Source of the DNA: JAGLWP01 sp964406515 | Lineage (GTDB): Archaea > Nanobdellota > Nanobdellia > Pacearchaeales > GW2011-AR1 | DNA: 64,000 nt | NCBI GenBank assembly: GCA_964406515.1 | Contig: CAYORV010000001.1 | Location: forward strand, 1 to 64,000 | Direction: 5' to 3' | Shown here: positions 7,301 to 15,160 of the stretch, piece after piece | How positions within the stretch are numbered: the first letter of the stretch is position 1 | How the letters are laid out: each line of letters opens with the position of its first letter | Position numbers and translations under genes: made by a program | The notes under the pieces: model-generated | Seen by the model: only the letters and a program-made list of their open reading frames with translations | Told to the model about the DNA's origin: nothing | Database searches by the model: none

Positions 7301-8002
7301 ATGGGAAAACGAATAATTCAACAGGCGCGTGGAAAGGGAAGCAAGACTTATCGAGTTCGGAGAAAGGCTTTTAGATTCAGAATAAAATATCCTAAGAAGT
7401 TAGAGGGAGAGGGAACAGTTATTAAATTGCTTAATTCACCAGGACATACTGCACCATTAGCAAAAGTAAAATACAATGAAGGAACATTTTACATGCCGGC
7501 ATTTAAAGGGATGATTGAAGGACAGAACATAAGTTTTGAAAACAAGGAAGCGAAAGAAGGGAACATTTTAGAACTTAGAAATATTCCAATAAAAACTCAG
7601 ATTTATAATGTTGAATCGCGGCCAAGAGATGGTGGGCTTTTCATAAGGAGTGCTGGAAATGTTGCAGAAGTGAAGAGAATTTCAGAAGAAGGAATTTTTG
7701 TTACACTACCTTCGAAAAAAGATAGGAAATTTAATCCAAAGTGCAGAGCAACTGTTGGAACTATTGCAGGTTCTGGTAGATTAGAAAAACCTGTTGTTAA
7801 AGCAGGGAAAAAACACCATATGAAAAAGGCTAAGAATAAGTTATGGCCGAGAACATCTGCAGTTAAAGTTAACGCTATTGACCATCCGTTTGGATCTGGT
7901 AGAGGAAAGCACCCAAAGAGCAAGATTGCTAAAAGGAATGCACCTCCTGGAAGAAAGGTTGGATTGTTAAGACCAGCAAGAACTGGTAGGAGAAAAAGAT
8001 AA
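7301..8002 (+). CDS. rpl2: Large-subunit ribosomal protein uL2
   Basis: uL2 helps form the peptidyl-transferase centre and subunit bridges. The 233-residue protein starts MGKRIIQQARGKGSKTYRVR, close to the archaeal consensus. It carries the RNA-binding OB and SH3-like regions and the conserved C-terminal segment AIDHPFGSGRGKH with the functionally important histidine, then a basic tail ending RPARTGRRKR. The stop overlaps the uS19 start by 1 base. Confidence 0.98.
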   Translation: MGKRIIQQARGKGSKTYRVRRKAFRFRIKYPKKLEGEGTVIKLLNSPGHTAPLAKVKYNEGTFYMPAFKGMIEGQNISFENKEAKEGNILELRNIPIKTQIYNVESRPRDGGLFIRSAGNVAEVKRISEEGIFVTLPSKKDRKFNPKCRATVGTIAGSGRLEKPVVKAGKKHHMKKAKNKLWPRTSAVKVNAIDHPFGSGRGKHPKSKIAKRNAPPGRKVGLLRPARTGRRKR

Positions 8003-8406
8003 TGGTAGAAGAACAACTTAAGAAAAAAGAAATCAAATACAAGGGAAAGACAATGGAAGAGCTGAAGGCATTGGATACTCGGGAGTTTGCAAAATATGTT
8101 GGTTCAAGAGAAAGGAGAACTATTCTTAGACAATTTCGTGAAATAGAAGATTTTGTTAATCGAGCTACTAGAAAATTAAGTAAGAAAAAGCAGATAAAAA
8201 CTCACCAAAGAGATTTAGTTGTTGTTCCAAAAATGCTTGGTATGAAAATTCAAATTTACAATGGAAAAGAGTTTATAGCTGTAGAAATCACTGGCGAAAT
8301 GTTCGGACATAAATTCGGTGAATTCGCGCCAACCCGAGGAAAAATAAAGCACGGAAGTGCAGGAGTAGGAGCTACTAAAGGTTCAAGAGCTTTGGCTAAG
8401 AAATAA
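8002..8406 (+). CDS. rps19: Small-subunit ribosomal protein uS19
   Basis: uS19 is a small-subunit head protein near the A-site finger bridge. The 134-residue archaeal form has an N-terminal extension and the core motifs KTHQRDLVVVPKMLGMKIQIYNGKEF (region residues about 67-92) and GHKFGEFAPTRGKIKHG. It ends at the usual position; uL22 follows after 1 base. Confidence 0.98.
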   Translation: MVEEQLKKKEIKYKGKTMEELKALDTREFAKYVGSRERRTILRQFREIEDFVNRATRKLSKKKQIKTHQRDLVVVPKMLGMKIQIYNGKEFIAVEITGEMFGHKFGEFAPTRGKIKHGSAGVGATKGSRALAKK

Positions 8407-8407
8407 A

Positions 8408-9142
8408 ATGACAGAAAAAGATTACAACCCAGAACAGAGAAATAAAAAAGCAATGGATAATCCCAAGGTAGTTGGAAAAGTAAATGAAGCTCCTATGCAG
8501 AAAACTGCACCTAAGGAGGGTGTACCCTCTAGAGAGGGCAAAAAAAAGATAACTGAGCCTCAGAGCGATTCAGAGAATAAAGAATCAATTAATAAGAAAG
8601 ACAGCGAGATTAGTAAGGTAGAGAGTAAAGAAACTAAGGTAGAAGCTAAAAAGCCAGTTAAAAAAGAAGAACCAAAAAAGCAGAAGAAAGAAGAAGCAAT
8701 TGTTAAAGGTATGAGTTTGCCTCTTTCAACTAAGACTACTACTGCTGTTTGTAAATTCATTAAGGGAAAATATATTCCAAAAGCAATCGCTGATTTAGAA
8801 CAAGTAATTGTTAAGAAAAAAGCTGTTCCAATGAAGGGCGAGATTCCACATAGAAAAGGAAAAATTATGTCAGGAAGATTTCCTAAAAAAACTTCAGAAT
8901 ATTTTATACGTTTATTAAAAGATTTGCAGGCAAATTCTAATGCTAATGGGTTGGACGAACCTGTAATTGTTGAAGCTATGGCAAATATTGCATCTCAACC
9001 TTATGGAAAATTTGGAAGAGTTAGAAAAAAGAGAAGTCATGTTTTAATTAAAGCTAAGGAGAAGGTAAAGAAGAAAGGGGTCACACCACAGGCGTCCCCC
9101 GATAAATCTTCTACGAAGATTTCTACTGGGGGCAAGAAATAA
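8408..9142 (+). CDS. rpl22: Large-subunit ribosomal protein uL22 with long charged N-terminal extension
   Basis: The uL22 core (residues about 96-223) lines the exit tunnel and is recognised by MSLPLSTKTTTAVCKFIKGK, VPMKGEIPHRKGKIMSGRFP and ANGLDEPVIVEAMAN. A roughly 95-residue N-terminal extension rich in Lys, Glu and Ser precedes it; most archaeal uL22 proteins are about 150 residues against 244 here. Two palindromic elements lie in the non-core parts: copy B encodes residues 34-45 and copy C the last 21 residues. The gene's additions therefore seem to tolerate DNA insertions. It sits between uS19 and uS3 with 1-base gaps. Confidence 0.96.
   Translation: MTEKDYNPEQRNKKAMDNPKVVGKVNEAPMQKTAPKEGVPSREGKKKITEPQSDSENKESINKKDSEISKVESKETKVEAKKPVKKEEPKKQKKEEAIVKGMSLPLSTKTTTAVCKFIKGKYIPKAIADLEQVIVKKKAVPMKGEIPHRKGKIMSGRFPKKTSEYFIRLLKDLQANSNANGLDEPVIVEAMANIASQPYGKFGRVRKKRSHVLIKAKEKVKKKGVTPQASPDKSSTKISTGGKK
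8507..8543 (+). repeat. Palindromic in-frame insertion element, copy B (in uL22 N-terminal extension)
   Basis: This copy is near-identical to copy A in uL3 (33 of the first 36 bases) and has the same reading frame, giving APKEGVPSREGK. It contains the perfect inverted repeat GAGGGTGTACCCTC and the overlapping CCCTCT-AG-AGAGGG hairpin. It lies in the disordered extension of uL22. Confidence 0.85.
9077..9136 (+). repeat. Palindromic in-frame insertion element, copy C (uL22 C-terminal tail)
   Basis: The copy shares GGCGTnCCCC and the terminal GGGGCAAG with copy D in uL15 and holds a long hairpin. CCCCC (9096-9100) pairs with GGGGG (9128-9132), and AAATCTTC (9104-9111) pairs with GAAGATTT (9115-9122) around a TAC loop. 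It encodes the final 21 residues of uL22 in a frame different from copies A/B and D. Confidence 0.7.
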
Positions 9143-9143
9143 A

Positions 9144-9827
9144 ATGGAAGAAAGAAACATAGTTAAATTTAGAAAAGACGAATTTGCCGTGAAAGAGCAT
9201 ATTAAGAAACAACTTGGAAAGGGCAAAGTTAGTAAGGTTGAGATAACTTACACACCTATTGGAGAAAAAATAATTGTATCGACTAATAAACCTGGTTTGG
9301 TTATTGGTAGGCGGGGAGAGAGAATAGATGAATTAACAACTATTTTAAAGAAAAAATTCAAGCTTGAAAATCCAATAATTGAAATAGATGAAATTTTGCA
9401 ACCAGATTTTGATGCTCAAATAATTGCTGATGAAATTGCTCTTGGATTAGAAAGATCTGGACCTTTAAAATTTAAAGTAATTGCATATAGAACTTTACAA
9501 AGAATAATTAATTCTGGAGCATTGGGTGTTGAAATAATCTTGTCAGGAAAATTACCTGGGAAAAGAGCTAAGTCTTGGAGGTTTGCTCAAGGGTATTTGA
9601 AAAAGACAGGAGATAGTGCAAAAGTTGTTGATAGAGCAAAATCAATTTCACAAACAAAACCTGGAACAGTTGGAATTAAGGTAGGTATACTTTCTCCTGA
9701 CGCCATAATTAAAGGTAAAATCAAGATTGATGATGAAGTTATTGCAAAACTAAAGAAAGCTCAAGAACCTGTTGAGGAAGAACCAGAAAAGAAGCCTGAG
9801 AAAAAAGCTAAGGAGGCAAAAAAATAA
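9144..9827 (+). CDS. rps3: Small-subunit ribosomal protein uS3
   Basis: uS3 forms part of the mRNA entry channel. The 227-residue protein has a type II KH domain with the GxxG-type loop in VIGRRGERIDELT, and the C-terminal domain with GVEIILSGKLPGKRAKSWRF and KPGTVGIKVGILSPDA. The tail is Lys/Glu rich. uL29 follows with its ATG 2 bases after the stop, preceded by AAGGAGG. Confidence 0.98.
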   Translation: MEERNIVKFRKDEFAVKEHIKKQLGKGKVSKVEITYTPIGEKIIVSTNKPGLVIGRRGERIDELTTILKKKFKLENPIIEIDEILQPDFDAQIIADEIALGLERSGPLKFKVIAYRTLQRIINSGALGVEIILSGKLPGKRAKSWRFAQGYLKKTGDSAKVVDRAKSISQTKPGTVGIKVGILSPDAIIKGKIKIDDEVIAKLKKAQEPVEEEPEKKPEKKAKEAKK

Positions 9828-9828
9828 A

Positions 9829-10041
9829 ATGGCCATACTTAAAACAAAAGAAATTAGAAATATGGGTAAGGGAGATAGAGAAAAAAAATTGAAAGAATTA
9901 AAAATAGAATTAATAAAATCAAAATCCGGAAATTCAAAGGCTGGGAACAAAACAAAAGAAATAAAAAAGATTATTGCTAAAATACTCACACTCAACAAAT
10001 CTGAAGAAGTATCTTCTAAGGAGGTTGAGACAAACAAATAA
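9829..10041 (+). CDS. rpl29: Large-subunit ribosomal protein uL29
   Basis: uL29 lies at the tunnel exit next to uL23. The 70-residue helical-hairpin protein starts MAILKTKEIRNMGKGDREKK. The ATG at 9829 is preferred to an earlier in-frame ATG within uS3 because it has AAGGAGG upstream and fits the family length. The aIF1 gene begins 1 base after its stop. Confidence 0.95.
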   Translation: MAILKTKEIRNMGKGDREKKLKELKIELIKSKSGNSKAGNKTKEIKKIIAKILTLNKSEEVSSKEVETNK

Positions 10042-10042
10042 C

Positions 10043-10339
10043 ATGGAAATATGTCCAAAATGTGGCCTTCCAGAACAGGCCTGCGTGTGTGAGCAAATCG
10101 TAAAAAGTTCACAAAGGATAAGGGTAACAACAGACCGTAAAAGATACGGTAAAATCGTCACTGTTGTTTCTGGATTTGGAGAGGGGATAGACGTGAAGAA
10201 GATTGCAAAAGCTCTGAAAAACGAGCTTGCTTGTGGGGGAACCTACAAAGACAATGTAATCGAGCTTCAAGGCGACCACAGGAAGAAGATGAAAGACCTG
10301 TTGGTTGAGTTAGGGTTTGAAGAAAACTCCATAGACTAA
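10043..10339 (+). CDS. Translation initiation factor aIF1 (SUI1 family)
   Basis: aIF1 promotes start-codon selection on the small subunit. The 98-residue protein starts with a zinc-ribbon-like MEICPKCGLPEQACVCEQ and continues with the SUI1 core, including TTDRKRYGKIVTVVSGF, LACGGTYKDNVIELQGDHRKK and LVELGF. The ATG at 10043 has AGGAGGTTGAG upstream; an earlier in-frame ATG inside uL29 would add 23 basic residues not typical of the family. The position after uL29 is the standard archaeal one, but the RNase P Rpp29 gene that often follows is absent. Confidence 0.96.
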   Translation: MEICPKCGLPEQACVCEQIVKSSQRIRVTTDRKRYGKIVTVVSGFGEGIDVKKIAKALKNELACGGTYKDNVIELQGDHRKKMKDLLVELGFEENSID

Positions 10340-10389
10340 TAAAGGGAACCAAGGTTCACCTTTATTAAACCCTCCTTTAAAATAGGGTT
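10337..10389 (+). terminator. Tandem hairpins between aIF1 and uS17
   Basis: The first hairpin pairs TAATAAAGG (10337-10345) with CCTTTATTA (10359-10367), continued by GAACC/GGTTC around an AA loop with one bulged base. The second pairs AACCCT (10368-10373) with AGGGTT (10384-10389). They occupy a 73-base gap where many archaea carry the RNase P Rpp29 gene. They could attenuate transcription or act as a processing site; a T-tract typical of terminators is not obvious. Confidence 0.6.
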
Positions 10390-10412
10390 ACGCCTGAGCA
10401 CACAAAAACAAA

Positions 10413-10775
10413 ATGGAAAAAATAAAAGAAAAGAAACAGACAGAGAAAGAAGCACCTAAGACAGCTGGAGCTGGATGTGAAGACAAGAATTGTCATATTC
10501 ATGGTAACTTGAAAACTCGAGGAAAGATTTTTGAAGGAGAAGTTATCAAGAAATTTCCAAAACGAATTGCTATACAATTCGAAAGAATGGTTTATGTTAG
10601 AAAATATGAAAGATACAAAAAGAGCAAGACAAAGATTCACGCAAGACTTCAGGATTGTATGAAAGATGATATTCAAGTTGGAGATTTGATTAGAATTCAA
10701 GAATGTCGGCCGTTGAGTAAGTTAATACATTTTATAGTTTTAGGGAAAGTTAAAGATAAGGGGGAAGAGAAATGA
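10413..10775 (+). CDS. rps17: Small-subunit ribosomal protein uS17
   Basis: uS17 is a primary 16S rRNA-binding OB-fold protein. The 120-residue archaeal form has CEDKNCHIHGNLKTRGKIFEG, the core VIKKFPKRIAIQFERMVYVRKYERYKKSKTKIHARL (residues about 45-80) and IQVGDLIRIQECRPLSK. The N-terminal 20 residues are charged. The stop overlaps the next gene's ATG by 4 bases. Confidence 0.97.
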   Translation: MEKIKEKKQTEKEAPKTAGAGCEDKNCHIHGNLKTRGKIFEGEVIKKFPKRIAIQFERMVYVRKYERYKKSKTKIHARLQDCMKDDIQVGDLIRIQECRPLSKLIHFIVLGKVKDKGEEK

Positions 10776-11037
10776 ATCAAGATATGTTGATTGAGAAAGG
10801 ATTCGAGGCCTTAATGGAAAAAAGGTTAAAAAAACTTGAAGAGGTTATTGGGGTTGCTTCGAAAACTGGAAAAGATGTTCATGAAGAAGTAGATTCATAT
10901 TTAGAAGCAGAAAGGATTGCTGGCAAAGAGAATATTAACATTGAAGAGTATGCTCAAAGGTATCATCAGTTAAGTGATAAGTTCTGGAAGGAGAAATTAA
11001 GAGAAGAACAGAGGATTGTTAAGGAGGCTATAAAAAA

Positions 11038-11041
<4 letters not shown>
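10772..11041 (+). CDS. Small helical protein of unknown function in the ribosomal operon (motif family member 2)
   Basis: An 89-residue charged helical protein with no known ribosomal counterpart. It overlaps uS17 and uL14 by 4 bases each, a strong sign of translational coupling. Its SYLEAERIAGKENINIEEY segment matches the Y-x6-A-x4-[VMI]-x3-EY spacing of the proteins at 7078 and 11441. It is possibly a lineage-specific ribosome-associated factor; this is inference only. Confidence 0.75.
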
Positions 11042-11439
<398 letters not shown>

Positions 11440-11440
11440 G

Positions 11441-11704
11441 ATGGTATACAAAAAACAGGATCAGAGACCAGTAAACATAAATGTGCGGGACGCGGGGATG
11501 GCTGAAATATTTAAGGAAAAAGAGAATAATTTAGAGAGGTCAATAAATGTATTACGTAATGCTTCGGATGTTAGGACTGCTTTGGAGGAGTATTATTTAG
11601 CGATGAAGTTAGCTAGAAGTTTGGGCATGGGAACTCGAGAATATGAAGATGTTTTATATGGATATTCAACAGAATTAGATAGATTTGAGGTGGAGATAAA
11701 ATGA
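11441..11704 (+). CDS. Small helical protein of unknown function in the ribosomal operon (motif family member 3)
   Basis: An 87-residue protein with a helical C-terminal half containing EYYLAMKLARSLGMGTREY, which fits the Y-x6-A-x4-[VMI]-x3-EY pattern of the genes at 7078 and 10772. I chose the ATG at 11441, 1 base after the uL14 stop, over a TTG at 11432 inside uL14. Its end overlaps uL24 by 4 bases. No gene normally occupies this position in archaeal superoperons. Confidence 0.75.
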   Translation: MVYKKQDQRPVNINVRDAGMAEIFKEKENNLERSINVLRNASDVRTALEEYYLAMKLARSLGMGTREYEDVLYGYSTELDRFEVEIK

Positions 11705-12156
11705 AACGAAAATTTAGTAAATCATGGAAGTCGAGCAAGCAACCTCGTAAGCAGAGGAAATACATAGCAAATGCTCCATTACATTTGAAAAGAAAATTGT
11801 TAAGCGTGAATTTGGCAAAAGATTTGAGAAAGAAACATGGAAAGAAAAATATTTCTGTGCGAAAAGGAGATATTGTTAGAGTTATGCGAGGAAAGTTTAA
11901 AGCAAAGAAGGGAAAAGTAAATGAAGTTAAGACAAAGATGGAAAAAATTTATGTGGAAGGTGTTCAAATCAAAAAACGAGATGGCTCAACAGTTAATGTT
12001 CCTTTGAAAGCGTCAAATTTGCAGATTGTTGAATTAAATGTGGAAGATAGAATGAGATTAAAACAAACTGGAGAATCAAAAACAGAGAAGAAAATTGTAA
12101 AGAAAGAAGTTAAAAAGGAAGATAATCAACCAAAATCTAAGGAGAATAAAAAATAA
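11701..12156 (+). CDS. rpl24: Large-subunit ribosomal protein uL24
   Basis: uL24 is an assembly-initiator KOW protein near the tunnel exit. The 151-residue protein contains the archaeal N-terminus SKSWKSSKQPRKQRKYIANA, the KOW motif VRKGDIVRVMRGKFKAKKGKV (region residues about 51-71) and a Lys/Glu-rich tail. It overlaps eS4 by 1 base. Confidence 0.97.
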   Translation: MKRKFSKSWKSSKQPRKQRKYIANAPLHLKRKLLSVNLAKDLRKKHGKKNISVRKGDIVRVMRGKFKAKKGKVNEVKTKMEKIYVEGVQIKKRDGSTVNVPLKASNLQIVELNVEDRMRLKQTGESKTEKKIVKKEVKKEDNQPKSKENKK

Positions 12157-12800
12157 TGGCATACTTAAAACGACAAAAGGTTCCAAAGAATTGGCCGATT
12201 CACAGAAAAGGCACAACATATGTAGTTAGACCCAACTTTAATGCTGGAAAAGGAATTCCTGTATTAGTTATCTTAAGAGACCTTTTGAAAGTTGCGGCAA
12301 ACAGAAGAGAAGCTAAAAGAATAATTCATGCAAAACAAATTTTATTGAATAACAAACCTGTAACAGATGACAAGCACAATGTTTTATTGCTTGATTGCAT
12401 AAGTATTGTTCCATCAAATAAATTCTATAGAGTAGATTTATCAAATAAAGGAAAATTCAAACTTGAAGAAATCAATGCTAATGATGCAGGAAGAAAAATT
12501 TCTAAAGTGATAGATAAAAAAACCTTGAAAGGAAAAAAGACTCAATTGAATCTGAGCGACGGAAGAAATTTCTTATCTGATTTGAAATGCGATGTTAATG
12601 ATTCTGTTTTAATTAATCTTTTAGAAAAGAAATTAGAAAAATGTGTTCCTCTAAAAGAAAAGGCAAAAGTGATTATTTTTGAAGGTAAACACGCTGGTGA
12701 AAAAGGAACAATAGATAAGCTTAAGGACAAAACAGCAGAAATAAAAATGGAAAATGGGACAGTGGATATTTTAATTAAACAATTGATGGTGGTAGAATAA
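12156..12800 (+). CDS. rps4e: Small-subunit ribosomal protein eS4
   Basis: eS4 is specific to archaea and eukaryotes. The 214-residue protein has the N-terminal MAYLKRQKVPKNWPIHRKG, an S4-type RNA-binding segment (VAANRREAKRIIHAKQILLNNK), a central beta-barrel domain and a C-terminal KOW motif (AKVIIFEGKHAGEKGTI). The stop overlaps the uL5 ATG by 1 base. Confidence 0.97.
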   Translation: MAYLKRQKVPKNWPIHRKGTTYVVRPNFNAGKGIPVLVILRDLLKVAANRREAKRIIHAKQILLNNKPVTDDKHNVLLLDCISIVPSNKFYRVDLSNKGKFKLEEINANDAGRKISKVIDKKTLKGKKTQLNLSDGRNFLSDLKCDVNDSVLINLLEKKLEKCVPLKEKAKVIIFEGKHAGEKGTIDKLKDKTAEIKMENGTVDILIKQLMVVE

Positions 12801-13339
12801 TGGTGGAGGAAACAACACCCAAGGAAATGGAAGTTAAAGAGAATCCTATGCGGGAAATAAAAATAGAAAAAATTGTTCTTAGCATGGGTGGGATTGGTGA
12901 AGATTTAGAAAAAGGCTTTAAACTTTTGAAGTTTATTACTGGAAGAACTCCTGCGAAAAAAAGATCAAACAAAAGAATTCCTACATTAAATGTTCGACCT
13001 AAACTTGAAATTGGAGCAATGGTTACAATTAGGCAAAACATAAAAGAATTTTTAGGAAAAATGCTTGTGGCTGTGGATAATACTTTGAAGAGAAAACAAA
13101 TAAGTGAAAATAATTTCTCATTTGGGATTCATGAATATATTGAAATTCCTGGAATAGAATATCAGAGAGAACTTGGAATTTTAGGATTTGATGTTACTGT
13201 TGTTTTCAAAAGAACTGGAAGAAGAGTTAAATTAAGAAAAGTGAAGCGAGGAAAAGTTTCAAAGAGACAAATGATTTCCAAAGAAGAAATAATTAAATTC
13301 ATGGAAGAAAATTTTAACACGGAGTTTGTTGGAAAATGA
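12800..13339 (+). CDS. rpl5: Large-subunit ribosomal protein uL5
   Basis: uL5 binds 5S rRNA and contacts tRNA in the P site. The 179-residue protein contains MREIKIEKIVLSMGGIG, TGRTPAKKRSNKRIPTLNVRP and FGIHEYIEIPGIEYQRELGILGFDVTV. A 15-residue acidic extension precedes the core. It overlaps uS14 by 4 bases. Confidence 0.97.
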   Translation: MVEETTPKEMEVKENPMREIKIEKIVLSMGGIGEDLEKGFKLLKFITGRTPAKKRSNKRIPTLNVRPKLEIGAMVTIRQNIKEFLGKMLVAVDNTLKRKQISENNFSFGIHEYIEIPGIEYQRELGILGFDVTVVFKRTGRRVKLRKVKRGKVSKRQMISKEEIIKFMEENFNTEFVGK

Positions 13340-13566
13340 CAGCAAGTGATTGGAAAAAAGTATTGAAACAGATAAGAAACAAGCCAGCGAAAGCTGCGCG
13401 GTTTTTGAAACACAACAAGCCGAAGGAAAGGAAAATTGGAATTGCTGTGAATAAGTGCGAGAGATGTGGAAGATTTGGCGCTCATATCAAATCATATGGA
13501 TTAAATTTATGCCGACACTGTTTTCGAGAAATCGCGACAGAAATAGGTTTTGAAAAATATAGTTAA
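13336..13566 (+). CDS. rps14: Small-subunit ribosomal protein uS14 (zinc-binding form)
   Basis: uS14 is a small-subunit head protein. The C-terminal half has the zinc ribbon CERCGRFGAHIKSYGLNLCRHCFRE with CxxC...CxxC intact. The 76-residue length includes an N-terminal extension of about 20 residues beyond the usual archaeal protein. A gene of unknown function starts 1 base after its stop. Confidence 0.96.
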   Translation: MTASDWKKVLKQIRNKPAKAARFLKHNKPKERKIGIAVNKCERCGRFGAHIKSYGLNLCRHCFREIATEIGFEKYS

Positions 13567-13567
13567 A

Positions 13568-13885
13568 ATGGAAAAAATAAATAGAAGAAAGCTAAGAACT
13601 AGAAAAGAATATCAGATTGAGGAACACAACTATAGATATCTTGGGCCCCACTGTGGTGTTGGTCTTCCTGAATTTGCTAGATATTTGGATGTTACTGAAA
13701 AAAATAGAAAAATAGAAAGAGTAATTTTTCTCCCTTGGGTTTCAATAGAACTTAAAGGAGAAAATAAATTAGATATCACTCCAAAAGAGGACGTTGTTAT
13801 GAATATTTTAAAATCAGATGAAACAAAAGAATCAAAAAGACAAGAATTTTCAAGATTAAATAAAAAATTGGAGGGGTGTGCTTAA
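13568..13885 (+). CDS. Unknown protein between uS14 and uS8
   Basis: A 105-residue soluble protein, not recognised. It has a basic N-terminus (MEKINRRKLRTRKEYQIEEH), a central HCGVGLPEFARYLDVTEKN and beta-rich VIFLPWVSIELKGENKLDITP, then a charged helix. The ATG at 13568 is chosen over a TTG at 13550 inside uS14. GGAGGGG for uS8 lies inside its 3' end, and uS8 starts 1 base after its stop, so it is an integral operon member. Confidence 0.7.
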   Translation: MEKINRRKLRTRKEYQIEEHNYRYLGPHCGVGLPEFARYLDVTEKNRKIERVIFLPWVSIELKGENKLDITPKEDVVMNILKSDETKESKRQEFSRLNKKLEGCA

Positions 13886-13886
13886 A

Positions 13887-14267
13887 ATGTCACAAGATAT
13901 AGTTGCTGATGCGTTGAACATGATACGAAATGCAAAGAAAGCTAGAAAAGAAACTTTGAACATTACAAAAATATCGGATTTGTTAATTGAGATTTTAAAG
14001 ATAATGAAGCAGAAAGGCGCGATAAAGAAATATAAAATTGATGCTAAAGATAGAAACATTGAAGTTACAATTGGAGAATTGTCAGAATGTAAGGCAATAA
14101 AACCGAGATTCACTGTTAGTAAAGACCAGGTTGAAAAATATGTTCGAAGATATTTGCCTGCGAGAAATTTGGGAACAATGGTTGTTTCTACAAATAAAGG
14201 TTTGATGACTCACACAGAAGCTCAAGAAGAAAAAACAGGAGGATGCTTAATTGCATTTTTTTACTAA
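13887..14267 (+). CDS. rps8: Small-subunit ribosomal protein uS8
   Basis: uS8 is a primary rRNA-binding protein of the small-subunit platform. The 126-residue protein has DIVADALNMIRNAKKARKET at the N-terminus and the C-terminal core YLPARNLGTMVVSTNKGLMTH and AQEEKTGGCLIAFFY. The ATG at 13887 follows GGAGGGG by 10 bases, which favours it over an in-frame GTG at 13878. Confidence 0.97.
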   Translation: MSQDIVADALNMIRNAKKARKETLNITKISDLLIEILKIMKQKGAIKKYKIDAKDRNIEVTIGELSECKAIKPRFTVSKDQVEKYVRRYLPARNLGTMVVSTNKGLMTHTEAQEEKTGGCLIAFFY

Positions 14268-14268
14268 G

Positions 14269-14616
14269 ATGGATGATGGAAAATTTTTTGATTGTGCAAG
14301 AGAAAATGAGGCAATATTTAGATTGGTTCTTAAGGATGTCAAATCAAGAGTGCCGATTTGCCCCCAGGATTTAGATTTTAATGCCTCTTTAGATGGAATT
14401 TTTGAAAAATATTCACAAGGAGATAGATATGGAAAATTCACTATACTCGATTTTAAAAAAGGACCTAAAGAATTAAGGAATTTAGCAGAAAATGAAGTAT
14501 TAATTAGTATTGAAGATATCGCTTGTCTTTCAGGCATCGGTTTTACCTTCAAGTATAAAACAAATCTAAATAACTCGGTTGAATATTTAAAATGCATTTC
14601 GAATTGGATGAGTTAA
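14269..14616 (+). CDS. Unknown protein between uS8 and uL6
   Basis: A 115-residue acidic soluble protein of unknown function: MDDGKFFDCARENEAIFRLV, then VPICPQDLDFNASLDGIFEKY, and a C-terminal region with KGPKELRNLAENEVLISIED. It starts 1 base after the uS8 stop (ATG preferred to a TTG at 14251) and ends 1 base before uL6. Two of its Cys residues are widely spaced and no motif is recognisable. Confidence 0.7.
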   Translation: MDDGKFFDCARENEAIFRLVLKDVKSRVPICPQDLDFNASLDGIFEKYSQGDRYGKFTILDFKKGPKELRNLAENEVLISIEDIACLSGIGFTFKYKTNLNNSVEYLKCISNWMS

Positions 14617-14617
14617 A

Positions 14618-15160
14618 ATGAAAAAAGAATTATTTAAAACAATAGAGATTCCAGAAGGAGTTGAAGTGAATTTAGAAAAAGATATTATTAGTGTGAAAGG
14701 GCCTGAAGGAGAGAATAAAAGAGAGTTTGATATTACAAATCTTTCACTTGAGAAAAAAGATAATCAAATAATTATTGGGAGCAAAAAAGCAACAAAAAAA
14801 GAAAAGAAAGTCATGATGACAATTGTTGCACATATTAAAAACATGATTAAGGGAGTTCAGGAAAAGTTTGAATACACTTTGAAAATAGTTTTCAGCCATT
14901 TCCCAATAACTGCTGAAATGCAAGGAAAAGAAGTTATAATCAAAAATTTCTTAGGGGAAAAAATTCCAAGAAAAGTTGTAATCAGAGATGGAGCCGAAGT
15001 TAAGATAGAGAAAGATATTATCACAGTTAGTTCAGTAGATAAGGAAATTGCAGGGCAAGTTGCAGCAAATTTTGAGATGGCTACAAAAGTTCCTTTAAAA
15101 GATAGAAGAGTTTTCCAAGATGGAATTTATATTACAAATAAAGCTGGGAGGGAGATGTAA
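14618..15160 (+). CDS. rpl6: Large-subunit ribosomal protein uL6
   Basis: uL6 lies near the sarcin-ricin loop. The 180-residue protein has two repeated beta domains; the N-terminus contains IEIPEGVEVNLEKDIISVKGPEG, and the second domain has VVIRDGAEVKIEKDIITVSS and a C-terminal VFQDGIYITNKAGREM. The stop overlaps the eL32 ATG by 1 base. Confidence 0.97.
   Translation: MKKELFKTIEIPEGVEVNLEKDIISVKGPEGENKREFDITNLSLEKKDNQIIIGSKKATKKEKKVMMTIVAHIKNMIKGVQEKFEYTLKIVFSHFPITAEMQGKEVIIKNFLGEKIPRKVVIRDGAEVKIEKDIITVSSVDKEIAGQVAANFEMATKVPLKDRRVFQDGIYITNKAGREM

Noticed and set aside
9772..9828. N-terminal extension of uL29 from an ATG inside uS3
   Set aside because: The downstream ATG at 9829 has AAGGAGG and matches uL29 length; the extension is uS3 tail sequence in another frame.
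9974..10042. N-terminal extension of aIF1 from an ATG inside uL29
   Set aside because: The zinc-ribbon start MEICPKCG at 10043 is the conserved beginning and has AGGAGG upstream.
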